DNA of 64,000 bases from Odobenus rosmarus divergens (Eukaryota > Chordata > Mammalia > Carnivora > Odobenidae): positions 1,635,560 through 1,699,559 of the forward strand of contig NW_004450397.1 in the NCBI RefSeq assembly GCF_000321225.1, written 5' to 3'. The stretch's first letter is position 1, and every line of letters starts with the position of its first letter. The translations under genes were made by a program, and so were the position numbers. The notes under the pieces are model-generated. The model was given only the letters and a program-made list of their open reading frames with translations, ran no database searches and had not been told where the DNA came from. This document shows, in pieces, positions 1-10,419 of the stretch.

Positions 1-128
1 GGGCTCCCTGCTCAGCAGGAAGCCTGCTTCTCCCTCTCCCACTCCCCCTGCTTGTGTTCCCTCTCTCACTGTCTCTCTCTCTGTCAAATAAATAAACAAA
101 ATCTTTAAAAAAATAAATGAATAAAATA
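1..128 (+). mobile_element. SINEC copy, cut by window start
   Basis: Only the distal half is present: the 'gggctccctgctcagcagg' segment, a long CT-rich stretch, then an A-rich tail with AAATAAATAAA-type repeats. The tRNA-like head with its internal promoter lies outside the window. No target duplication can be tested because the 5' end is missing. Confidence 0.93.
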
Positions 129-215
129 AAAATGTGCTTTGACTCAGCAATTTCAGATCTAGGAATTTATCTTAAGGAAACATAAATATATGAAGAAATT
201 TAGTGTCTTTGCCTG
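129..215 (+). mobile_element. Old L1 3'-end fragment
   Basis: The stretch around 'gactcagcaatttcagatct' and 'ggaatttatcttaaggaaac' resembles the end of ORF2 / 3' region of ancient mammalian L1 (L1M group), where a 'gacccagcaattccacttctagg' type motif is common. It is short, diverged and abuts the SINE tail. Subfamily cannot be given by eye. Confidence 0.5.
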
Positions 216-2900
216 TGTCCCCCAAAAGCAGACCCTGAAACAAAGTTTTATGGGTGAGTCCCTTACAGCAGTGTTACCCCAGGGAGCAGGAGTGAGGGCA
301 GGGGAGCAAAAGAAGGAAGGAAGGAAAGCCAGCTTAAGGATGCAACATTAATTCAGTCACCTTTATGGGCAAGACTTTGCTTGATGGTGCAAGGTCATCT
401 GAGAAGCCATATGAAATGTGTCTCGGGCTTTCTATCTTAGGGGAAAAGAGGTAGCATGTATGTATCTGTTCCTATCTCTCATTGGGCAAATGTTCATCTC
501 ACAGGGGACTTAGCTCTACCACATTTCCAGGTTACACATGTCCATCCATCCCCATCCTAGTGTCTCAAGTCCAGCTTGAGGATCACTCCACCTGTGTCTG
601 AGGTGAGGTGCTGTCAGGTTGCACTTGTCTGAAGCTTATCAATGCCTTTGAATTGCCTGGAACGTGAGGCTGAGAGGATCTGATTTGGTGCACAGGAGAT
701 GTTTAACCAGACCCATTTCTTGCAACATAGATCTGCTCATATCCTCCATTACATACATCTCCCCTACTGTGACATGGGCCTTCTTTTTTTGTGAGAATAG
801 GTTGTCTTCACTTGTTCCCTGAAAGAGGAAATGTACAAGTCAAATTTGCCATAGGCTTTTTCAAGGTGAAGGACAGCTACAGTTTCTACAAAGACTTAAC
901 AGAAGATGAGTGAAAAACAAACCAACCACACAAAACCAAAGCAAAACGCTTCACAATCTCCACTAATGCCACTCGTCTAGGGATTGTAATAGCTATTTAT
1001 CACTTCCTTTCTTCATCACCAGCTCAAGATTTTCCTGACCCATAGCCAACCCTTGGCCCTCGAGTGGAAATGGATCCAATGTAATCAACCTGTAATAAGC
1101 CACCAAGCTTATCTCAAGGAATGATGCTATATCATGTGTTGATCTCTGCTGCTGAAAGGTTGGTCATTCAGCAGTACAGTATTGATTAAAGAGAGGCCAT
1201 GTATAGTCTGTACCTCTCCACAATAGCCACTGAATTCCTAGCACTAGTATAGTGAAGGACAGAGTGAAGTTGATATTCACAGGATAAGTCATATATTCTT
1301 TGTGGTGGATGTGCTCTGGGGCACTGATGTCAGATACAAATCTTCATTCTTTGTGCCCAGTGCATAGGCCTCTTTCACAGATTTACTTGTCATCAATTTT
1401 CTAAACTTGTTTTTAGATCACTGAAAACCCAGCCTAGCCATTTGCCACTGCCTAGGGCTCTCTCTATATCCTTACCCTGGCTCACCTTTTTTTCTATTTG
1501 AATTAAACAACTAAGTATACTGCTCACTATCTTCCCACTGGGAGAGTTTCCCTTCACCAGTGTCATTTAGGTCATCCTAAGTGGTGCTATAATACGGCAC
1601 AAGTCCATTTTTAGTTAACATCAAAGTATTGTGTTGACCCATCTGTGAACCAGGCCCAATTACTTTCCTCCTGCATCAGTTGCTCTATAAGACCTTCTAC
1701 CCCTTTGAAGTCACAGGTTGGTGATGATAAAGAGGTATTGGTGAAACAGAGTGATTCACATAGGATGTCTGGTTCACATGCTCATGTCTTTACTTAAAAA
1801 GGTTACCCTAACATGCCCCCAAATCAATGGGCCCAACAAACTTTATAAATGTGACAAGATCCTGAATGTTTGTGGGTTTTATTGTTCAACCTTTGACAAC
1901 CATGGCTCTCTCTAGGGAATCTAGGGAATCAGCTCTTCACCCACCGGGTCCAACTACACAGCTGGACCCGGTGGGTGAAGAGTATAGTACAGCAACTAGA
2001 GATGTAACCTCAGAAATCTTGTAATATCAATTCTACTGCATTCTATTCATGGAAACAGTCACAAACCTGCCCAGATTCAAATGACCACCTCTTGATGGGA
2101 GGGTGGCAAGTTCCTAGGATCAAATGTGGGATAGGAGATAATGGTGTGGCCATTTGGGGGAAATATAATCTGTCACATGCATTCTCTGGATTCACATCAT
2201 AAATTCATTTTTGCCTTCCCATCTCCATGAACTTTTTAACCACTTTCTTAATACCATTCCAAGAAAATTCTAACATTTATAATCATCTCATTTGCTTTAG
2301 TGCAAGCTTCAAGAATCCATCCCAGGAAAGTATTAGGACCAGTTTCAGATATTCCTGATAAGACACTGAATCCTGAATTACAGGTTATGGCTACTACCCC
2401 TCTGTCAAAAAATTTTCTGCAATCTCTATATTCATTCCAACACCTTCATTATTTATGCCAAAGAGCCATTCTTACATGTTCTCTTGATTCCTGCTTATAC
2501 ATATTATCCAGGTTCTGCAATTTCTTGGTGTTTAAGCTATTTCTCCCAAGAGCAGAAACTATACATGGTGGTCACTCGGCAATTTGACCCTGGTTACCGA
2601 CTTGGAGGCTAAGAAGCATTTCAGTGGCAGGTCTTGCATCATCTTGCAAGGCACCAGACTCAGATGAGGTCATTGCAGATTCTCCATGCAAGGGAAGAGT
2701 CCTCTCTTCTGACAAAGGTGCTGCCTCAGCAAAATATCAAGTTGAGAATGTGAGAGTGTGTGATTCTTAGGCTTTTCCATCCAAATGTTCTCATTTTAGT
2801 TCTGAGCTCCAAGCCTTTCCCTATCAGGGCCCAACTCTGATACAGAAGTTCTCTACAGATGCTGCCTCATAATCTCATTTAAACTCTGCCACCTTTACAA
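210..2900 (-). mobile_element. Decayed ERVL-like endogenous retroelement, antisense
   Basis: On the minus strand, 1092 down to 1069 reads QVDYIGSI in one frame. This resembles the short motif at the start of the integrase catalytic core in class III (ERVL) endogenous retroviruses, including the first catalytic Asp. Frames around it are broken by many stops and shifts, so no protein survives. The segment at about 210-540 ('aaaagcagaccctgaaacaa') looks like an antisense LTR, as expected for the 3' LTR of a minus-strand element. The outer limits are guesses and a younger hairpin sits inside at 1933-1982. It could instead be several different old elements. The integrase motif is the only direct evidence. 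Confidence 0.45.
1933..1982. repeat. Perfect inverted repeat, 20-bp arms, 10-nt loop
   Basis: The left arm (1933-1952, starting ctcttcaccc) and right arm (1963-1982, ending gggtgaagag) are exact reverse complements with loop actacacagc. The arms hold about 60% GC, well above the surrounding DNA. Pairing stops sharply at both ends (G/T outside, A/C inside). It is embedded in a heavily mutated old retroelement, so perfect arms imply a recent origin, for example a template switch during replication. Confidence 0.97.
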
Positions 2901-3212
2901 TTATATCTTAAGCCTGATTTTCAACCAAGTGGGCACTGTAACTGGAAGAGATGAGATTTTCCTTCAGAGCTGCCATAGAGGATCCCTGAGTTTCAGTTTG
3001 CTGGAGTTGACAGTTAGCTATTATGAGACTTCATTTTCTTTCTTTAAGATTTCTAATACAGTAAACAAAAGCTAGCCTATACCACAATCCTTACAATTAT
3101 AACTGTAATTATAATTGCCTTCATATCTTCATTCGGATGTCTCACCTTCTAATTATACCTCATCTCAATCAACCAAAGGAGAAAGCCTTAGTGATTAGGA
3201 TGCCATCAGTGT

Positions 3213-3238
3213 GTATGTGTGTGTGTGTGGGGGGGGGA
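3213..3238. repeat. (GT)n followed by G-run
   Basis: A short TG dinucleotide tract ending in about nine G residues. It is a simple low-complexity tract with no associated gene. Confidence 0.85.
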
Positions 3239-3804
3239 GGTCCTCATTAGTGTCTGACCATTGAGTAATCCAGCTCCAAAATCCTATTATGATGATCTGA
3301 TTCTAGGGTCATTCCTAATACCATCTTTCTTGATTTTTTTCACCCAGAAAGCATAAAACAAAGGCTTATGTATACATGTTTATTTGGAGAGGTTTACACA
3401 GGGAAGCAAAGAAGAGAAAGAGAAAATCACTATGGACAGCTGGTTGTTAAATACTGTAGACCATCTGAGAAATTTGATAAAATTCTTATCGTGTCTGTCC
3501 ATCCTGGGATAGAAAGGTGATAAGCCTATATCCACCAGGTTCATTCCTATTGATCAAAATTTCATCCCATGAGGCATGGGCACCAGGACATTTCTTGGAA
3601 TCCCATGCCTTCTAATCAATGGAGAATTCTTGGGATAGGAGTCAAGAGACTCATCACAGGTGCCTAAGGAAAGATGCTATCTGGTAGGATCTATGTGAAG
3701 CCAGTTAGACCTTGTACAGAAATGGTTGTCACAGAAGAGTCCGTGATAAAACAGGTAAGAATTAAAGGATCTGAAGAAGTGCTTAAGAGGTGTCCAATAC
3801 TATG

Positions 3805-4225
3805 ATCATAAGAATATTTATCATATCATTAAACAAGGGAAAACAATTGATAAATTACTATCAATTCAGGATTTATTCAAAAATTGTGGTATGTCTGTTC
3901 AGTGAAACACTGTGGATCCCTAACAAAAATTACAATAAATATATGGTGATATTAAAATATTCACAATTTTTTTTTAAATTTATTCATTTGAGAGAGAGAG
4001 AGAGCCAGAAAGAGAATGAGCAGGAGGGAGGGGCAGGGGGAGAGGGAGAAGCAGACTCCCCCCACTGAGCAGGGAGCCCAATGTGGGGCTTGATCCCAGG
4101 ACCCTGAGGTCATGATCTGAGCTGAAGGCAAATGCTTAACCGACTGAGCCACCCAGGTGCCCCAAAATATTCACAAAAATATGAAATTTAAATTTCTGGT
4201 TATATCAGCAACGTATGACCTGATT
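3805..4225 (+). mobile_element. Old L1 3'-region fragment split by a SINE
   Basis: The two halves (3805-3966 and 4177-4225) read through as one degenerate L1M-like 3' segment, of the type that contains 'ggaaaacaattgataaatta...aattgtggtatgtctgttca'. They are separated by a SINEC inserted at 3967. Identification rests on resemblance to the end of ancient L1 ORF2. The borders are approximate. Confidence 0.5.
3967..4163 (-). mobile_element. SINEC, minus, with 13-bp TSD
   Basis: In plus-strand order this shows a T-rich tail, a GA-rich block, 'cagggagcccaatgtggggc', 'gatcatgacct'-like core and the head 'gagccacccaggtgcccc'. It is flanked by aaaatattcacaa at 3954-3966 and 4164-4176, an exact 13-bp target duplication. 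It interrupts an old L1 fragment and is therefore younger than it. Confidence 0.97.
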
Positions 4226-4239
4226 TTATAAAATCAATT

Positions 4240-5100
4240 CTGTTTTGTCTAAATCAATAATTTTCTCATTCTTCAGAATGACTAATGCACTTCTTTATTA
4301 TTTCTTTTTTCCCATGTATTTTGCTATATCCTCCTGGGGTTCTACTCAGGCTACAGAAGACCTCACTTTCTCTCCAGAAATTATTTCTAACTTCCTACTA
4401 AGAAAGAATTTCCACAACAGCAATAATTCTTCTCCTTCTCTTTCTTCTGCTTCTTTTCATTCTTGTTCTTATTCTTCATAGCACCTTCTTCTGCATCAGC
4501 AAGATAGAGAATTATGAATTAATGTTTCTTCTGGATAAAAGCCTCCTTTTCTGAAATTCATCGGTTATCTTACTGGTTGTATTAGCTTAAACAATAGGAA
4601 TTTATTTCTCACAGAAGTCCAAGATCAAGATGCCATTCAATTAGTCCCTTAGTGAAGGGTCTTTCTTCCTGGCTTGTAGGTGGCTTCTTTCTTGTGTCCT
4701 CAAATAGTGAAGAGAGAAAGGAAGCAAGCTCTCTGGTGTCTTCTTATAATGGCACTGATCTCCTCCCCACCCTCATGACCTCATCCAAACCTAAGTGCCT
4801 CTCAAAGGCCTCATCTCCAAATACTATCACATTGGGGACTATAGCTTCAACATAGAAATTTTGGTGGGACACAATTCAGTACATAGCAGTTGTTATAATT
4901 AATTTTATAGAATCATAGATTCTTAGGCCAGGATGAAATTGAGAAAATCCAGTTCAACCTTTTACTCAAAAGGAGAGGTCCTGGCTGTAGGATTCCTGAG
5001 CAGTGACGATGCTACTTTGTATTTATCTTAATGACTTTTTAGGCACAGGGAGTTTACTAGCCAGAAGAATCTTTTCAAATGGTATATTTGTCTCTTAGAA
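4240..5100. other. Unassigned unique sequence
   Basis: AT-rich DNA with no recognisable gene. Reading frames at 4245-4481 and 4652-4855 lack domain features and start contexts, and the first is Ser/Phe-rich low complexity ending in a CTT-rich tract (4425-4490). The segment 4555-4880 ('agcttaaacaataggaattt', 'ctcacagaagtccaag') resembles a common mammalian interspersed repeat that I cannot name. Confidence 0.5.
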
Positions 5101-5104
5101 TGAG

Positions 5105-5365
5105 CACAATAATAATAACAATAACAGCAGGCCCTTTTATTGCTCTTACAACATGCCAGGAATAGTTCCAAGCACTTTTCAAATGTTATTACATTTCATC
5201 CTTACTCTAACCCTATAATGTAAGTGCTATTAGTATCCTCATTTTACAGACAAAGAAACTGAGGCACAAAAAGTTTAAATAACTTGTCCAAGGTCACATG
5301 CTGAGTAAGTGGTGGAATTGGGGTTTGAACTCCAGCCATCTGGCTCCAGAGTCTGTACTTTTAAA
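5105..5365 (-). mobile_element. MIR SINE, minus
   Basis: Contains the diagnostic MIR block in antisense: 'ttttacagacaaagaaactg', 'aggcac', 'cttgtccaaggtcacatgct', then 'gaactccagccatctggctc'. MIR is a tRNA-derived SINE spread in early mammals and mobilised by L2. The copy is nearly full length, diverged and without a visible target duplication. Confidence 0.85.
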
Positions 5366-5369
5366 CATG

Positions 5370-7800
5370 ACATCAAGAAAATAATTTCCAGAGCTCCCAC
5401 TTTTATTTCCTCCATTCTCATTTGCCATTGCTTCTTTATTTTTCATAAGGTTTCTATGATCTCTAGGCCAAATGAGATTCCAAAAATAACAATTTTAATC
5501 TTCAAATCGAGGGCATGATTTCTAAATGGACCAAGTTATTTTTGTGAACCCTACATAAAATGCAGGAACAGAACTTTGGAGAGGAACTTCCAGATGGCAG
5601 TAAATCTTCACAGTTCAGTAATTAAGCCTTTTGAGAATGTTAGTCTGTTATGGAGCCACTGCCTGATTAACTGTACAATATCAATTATAACAAACGGCAC
5701 TACTTTAATTCTGTCAAAATTTAGAGAAATCTGACATGCTGACACGAGACTCTGTGAAGTGTGATAATGAGCTGCCAAGTGTCATAAAGTGCCACGGCGG
5801 CGGGGGGGGGGGGAAACACCCTTGCTTTTAGAAGAAAGGTGGGTTTTTTTTTCTTTATTCCTATTAGGGTATGCTTTATTAAACACCATGAACATCCAGA
5901 ACATTACACACCTCTACTGTTTCAAATGAACAGTCTAATTTTTAGTTTTTATGAATGAGGTTCAAGTGATAATAGACAAATTTATAGAAAAAAATAAATA
6001 TAGCCTATGTTTTGGGTTGAGAGAGATTACATATCTAGGAAATTAGGCCCTTATACTTTTGTTCTCCCATTCCTGTGAAGAATGGTTCTCAGAAAGTTAA
6101 CTGTAACTTTCCAAAAGTTAAAAGTTAGACTTGCCTAATTTTACAGTGACAGACACTTGTCTGGTCGTTAAGGACAAATCCAGGCTGTTTAAATAGCAAA
6201 GCTGGAGTTATTAAGTGGCAGGATCTTTCAACGAAGTTTGGCTTTCTTGAAAAGAAATGTCTTTTTCATGAAGAATAGAAGGGACTTTATTATAAATATA
6301 ATGGCTATCATCAAATGTAAGAGCTTAGAGTTTCATCAATGAAGGAATAAGAATAATTAAAAGGCATAGGCCACTGTGTTTTGATTTTTCCATCATTACT
6401 TTAATGCAATATTTAAATATTTAAATTTTCTTTTTGTGACCTGAGGCAGACAAAAGGAAACCTGCATTATGATTTAGAGAGATGTACGTGTATCATTAAT
6501 GAACATCTACCATGGAGAATTTATTCCGTTTCATATGTTTGGTGATCATCTCTTTCTGAACCATTGCCATATCTTTACTCCTTGACCTCCTTTTTACCTC
6601 CTTTCACGCACTTCCTGTTACCTTCTGGATATTTCCATTTGGAAATCCCGGCACTCTGTGGAACTGCAATGTCCAGCCCATCAGTTATCCTGGCCCCTCC
6701 CACTCATCCTCCCTTCCCCTTTCCCTTGGTTAGGAGAATCATCATCTTCCAAGTTGCCTGAAGTTGAAACCTCAGAGTCTTCATTATTTCTTCTTTGGTT
6801 CGTCCTCTTTCAGCGTTCTATGGATTTATAACCTATTTCTTGCACCTTTTGAACTCAATAGTATGCAAACACACAAAAAGGTTTTCTCTTATTTTTTTTA
6901 AAATTACTGCCTTCTATCAATAGTAAAAACTTTGCCATCCTTAATGACATTTGGAGAAGATTCTATTTTCTGGAGCTCCCTGCACCAAAAGTTTTTCCTT
7001 TTCCAGAACACTTCAGCCCTTGTGATTATCCTCCATGGCTACTCTCTGCTGATCTTCCCCTTTCTTGTCAGGCTTTCCCTTCTTAGGTACCAGCTAGGTG
7101 GAGCAAACGTTACATCTGTGTTTCTTGGATCGTAGGAAACCTAGGGAGCCCTGCAATGATAAATGATAGAAGAGTTGGCTGCCACATTCCCTTCTTGTCT
7201 TTGTCCAGTTGTCATTTTCCAAGCATATCTTTCTTGGCTGTGGTAGGCTCAACAAAACAACAAATACATCGGCTGAACTGGATGGGGTGTTACTCTCCGA
7301 TTCTGATGGGCACTTTCAATTGTTTATGAGTGATTTTCTTGGAGTTCCTCTCTCATTAGTCTTTGGGAAGGAAAGCACCCCTCCCATCACATTGTCTTCT
7401 TTCACCTAAGGGATGGAGGGGGGGGTGGGAAGGGTAAATAAAAACCTTAACACTCACTCTTCCTGTATTTTCTCTCTATATAGACAATAGGGAAGATTGC
7501 AGCCGAGATTATAGCGGGGGGAGGGGGAGGTTGCTGATTCAGATGCCTCTTATATCCAAAATAGGTATGTAGCTCCTACTATTTACTCAACTATTTGTTA
7601 CTTTATTTAGAGTGAGCTTACTTGAAGCTACTTTTACCTGAACTTTCGGTCTTAGTAACCAGTTCTGGGGCAAAAGAAAGGGTCCTTCTTAAGATCTTAT
7701 TACAAGTCACCAAATTGTCCTGATATTTCCCCCAAAGTATTTTTCACATTCATGATAGTGACAAGAATGTTATCTTAAGAACTAGCATCAGATTTTTTTG
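5370..7800. other. Unique sequence, possible conserved non-coding blocks
   Basis: No repeats are recognised over most of this 2.4 kb. Two stretches, 5580-5790 and 6110-6250, have the balanced, non-repetitive composition typical of conserved non-coding DNA, for example 'gtaattaagccttttgagaa' and 'gggctgtttaaatagc'-like motifs, but conservation cannot be tested here. A G-run lies at 5798-5813. Reading frames at 6564-6761, 6932-7135 and 7209-7409 are short and featureless. Confidence 0.4.
5798..5813. repeat. Poly-G run
   Basis: Reads cggcgg followed by about 12 consecutive G residues and then AAAC. Such runs are prone to length errors in sequencing and to slippage in vivo. Confidence 0.9.
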
Positions 7801-7801
7801 T

Positions 7802-7805
<4 letters not shown>

Positions 7806-7842
<37 letters not shown>

Positions 7843-7858
7843 AAAGAGAGAGAGAGTG
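7806..7858. repeat. (GT)n then (GA)n microsatellite
   Basis: A run of about 17 GT units (7806-7840) passes into an AGAGAG tract and back to GTGTG. The antisense reading frame at 7775-7960 with poly-His/Thr is an artefact of this repeat. Confidence 0.97.
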
Positions 7859-8179
7859 TGAATGCGTATGGTGGGGGGTCACGGAGAACACTTTCTTGTT
7901 TAAGAAAACTCTCGGATGTCTCCAAACAGAATACACATTGCAAATAAGAGATATAGCCAATCTGTACTCTGCTATCTACTAGGTAATTGTGTCTACTTAG
8001 CTTTGGGACTTCAAGATCCCATCATACCCTTGGAAATCAGCAAGTGCGTTTCGGTGATGGTACTTCTCACCAACTGATATATAAGCTACTAATAAGGATG
8101 GAGACCCAGGAAGATTGGGATTAAAACATTCTAAGTCTCTTGAATTGTTTGGGAGAAGAGGTACTGGTTAATCTATTTT

Positions 8180-8535
8180 AAATCATTATTGCTCTTTTTG
8201 AAAATCATATATGTGTTGTATAAAATTCAAATGTACAAAGGTTTTCAGTGAAAATTATTTTCAATTCCCACATTTACTCCACGTGTGGTGCCTATTTCCT
8301 TTCCCCAGAGGCAACCACTGTTACCAACTTCTTAGGTATACTCCCAGAGATATTTTATACATTCATTCATTTGCATATGTGTCTGTGTATGCAAAAATAG
8401 CAACACATTACTACGTAATTGTTCCTTTCTTTTTCTTATTAAACTGCGTAATTGGAGATTGTTCTGTATCAGTACATACTGGGATGCTTTTTAAAAAAAC
8501 ATTTATTATAACCTATCATTTGAAGTAAAATAAAT
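8180..8535 (-). mobile_element. Old L1 3' region, antisense
   Basis: The plus strand shows 'ccccagaggcaaccactgtt', 'accaacttcttaggtatact' and 'agattgttctgtatcagtac'. This is the reverse complement of the 3' end common to ancient L1M families. Divergence is high. The plus-strand reading frame at 8211-8528 falls wholly inside this repeat and is not a gene. Confidence 0.65.
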
Positions 8536-8939
8536 TATTTAATTGGTCCCCTCTGTATAATGATTGCTTTTAAATTTTGTTAATCAAGTAAGTATTTTAT
8601 GTAATAAGGATAATCATTAAACATATAGAAATAGAATATATAAACTTCTAAACAAGTTAAGGGAAAATAGGGAGAAAGAAAAATCATCCACTTATTAGAA
8701 GGCAGTAAGAATGGAAAAAGTAAGAAAGAAAATGCATGATAAATGGAGACATAGTACATACAGTAATATAATGTAGTATAATAATATAGTAGAAACAAAT
8801 AAAATACACTGGATATAATCATCATGATGTATACTAGTAAAACTAGCAAGTTAAAAAACAAAGCTTTTAAAGCTAGATTTTTTTGAAAACCCAACTAAAT
8901 GTTGTTTACAAGAGATTCATTTAAAATGTGATTGCACAA

Positions 8940-9155
8940 GGGGCGCCTGGGTGGCTCAGTCAGTAAAGCGTCTGCCTTCAGTTCAGGTCATGATCCCAGG
9001 GATTGAGATGGAGCCCCAAGAGCCTCAGGTCCCCCAGGTCAGCTTTCTGCTCAGCGGTGAGCCTGCTTCTCCCTCTCCCTCTGCCTGCTTCTCTCTGTGC
9101 TTATGTTCTCTCTCTCTGTGTCAAATAAAGAAATAAAATCTTTAAAAATATAAAT
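8940..9155 (+). mobile_element. SINEC with 17-bp TSD
   Basis: A complete head 'ggggcgcctgggtggctcag' is followed by the CT-rich body and A-tail. Flanks aaaatgtgattgcacaa (8923-8939) and aaaatgcgattgcacaa (9156-9172) differ by one base. The middle (9000-9040) is rearranged relative to other copies here. Inserted in old L1 ORF2. Confidence 0.97.
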
Positions 9156-9470
9156 AAAATGCGATTGCACAAAACATTCACTTAAAACATGACTGATGTA
9201 TAGAGATAGAAAAAAGAATCACAAAATAATTACCAAAATTAATCTGGCATAGGTATATTAATACCAGAGAAAATAGACCTTAAAGAAAAATTATTATTGA
9301 CAGGATATGTATTTAATTATAAAGTTTCAATTCACCAGACAGACAAAACATTGCTGAGTCTCTAGGTGTAGGCATATAGTATAACAACATTGCCTCAAAT
9401 ATATAAAGTAAAAAGGGACAGAATTATAAGAAGAAATTGGCAGATCTACCACAAAATTGAATAATCTGTT

Positions 9471-9672
9471 TTTCTTTTTTTTTAGGGGAGAGATCAAGCA
9501 CACAAGCAGGGGCATTGGGGGTGGGTAGGGGCAGAGGGAGAAGGAGAGAGACTCTTAGCAGGCTCCATGCCCACATGGACCCACATAGGGCTTGATTTCA
9601 TGACCTGGGATCATGACCTGAGCGGAAATCAAGAGCCCCATACTTAACCAACTGAGCCACTCAGGTGCCCCC
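9471..9672 (-). mobile_element. Older-type SINEC, minus
   Basis: T-rich tail, GA-rich block, 'gcaggctccatgcccacatg', 'catgacctgagcggaaatca' and the head 'gagccactcaggtgccccc'. The 'aaatcaagag' variant and its divergence suggest an older subfamily than most copies here. Imperfect flanks attgaataat / attggataat are the likely target duplication. Confidence 0.9.
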
Positions 9673-10419
9673 ATAATTGGATAATTTTAACACCTTACTC
9701 AAAAGTCAATAAATTCAAGCTAAGCAAAAAATGGTGATGATAAAGAAAATTTGAATAATACATTTAGAAACCTGAACTGGTCAATTATAGACACTCAAAT
9801 AGAGAATACAGTCTTTTCAATTACATATTGATTATAAAAATAATCCACTATTAGGTTCAGAGGAAATCTCTATAAATAACAAGAAATTAATATCATGTAG
9901 ATTGCACTTTCAGATCAAAATGTAATTAATTTATAAACTAAATAAGGAAAGAAAGCTCATAGTCCTATCTTGGCAAACTAAAAACCTAAAATTCTAAGCA
10001 GTTGTGTGTCCAAAAAATAATTAAAAATGTAAATTATGACGTTTAGAACTAGATTTCAGTGAATGCACTGTATTAGATATTTGTTGGATCCAGTCATAGA
10101 AGTTCTTAGAGAGACATTTTTAGCTCTTTGTATAAATACCTAAGGGAAAACACAAAAGATGGAAAAAATAGTGAGGTAATCATTGAATTTTGGGAGTTAG
10201 AACAATAGAATAAAAGCAAGACAGTAGAGAATAATAAGCAAATGCACAGATTGATGAAATAATATATACACAATGAAGAAGATCTATAACATAAAAACTA
10301 ATTGAGAGTGGCAAAATTAAGAACTAAAGGAAAACAAATAACCAGTATTAGGAATGGAAATGGGGATCTAACTAGAATAAATTAATGATGTATATTTGTC
10401 ATTTATATGAAGGTACAGT

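Noticed and set aside
7775..7960. His/Thr/Ser-rich antisense frame
   Set aside because: Product of the (GT)n/(GA)n microsatellite.
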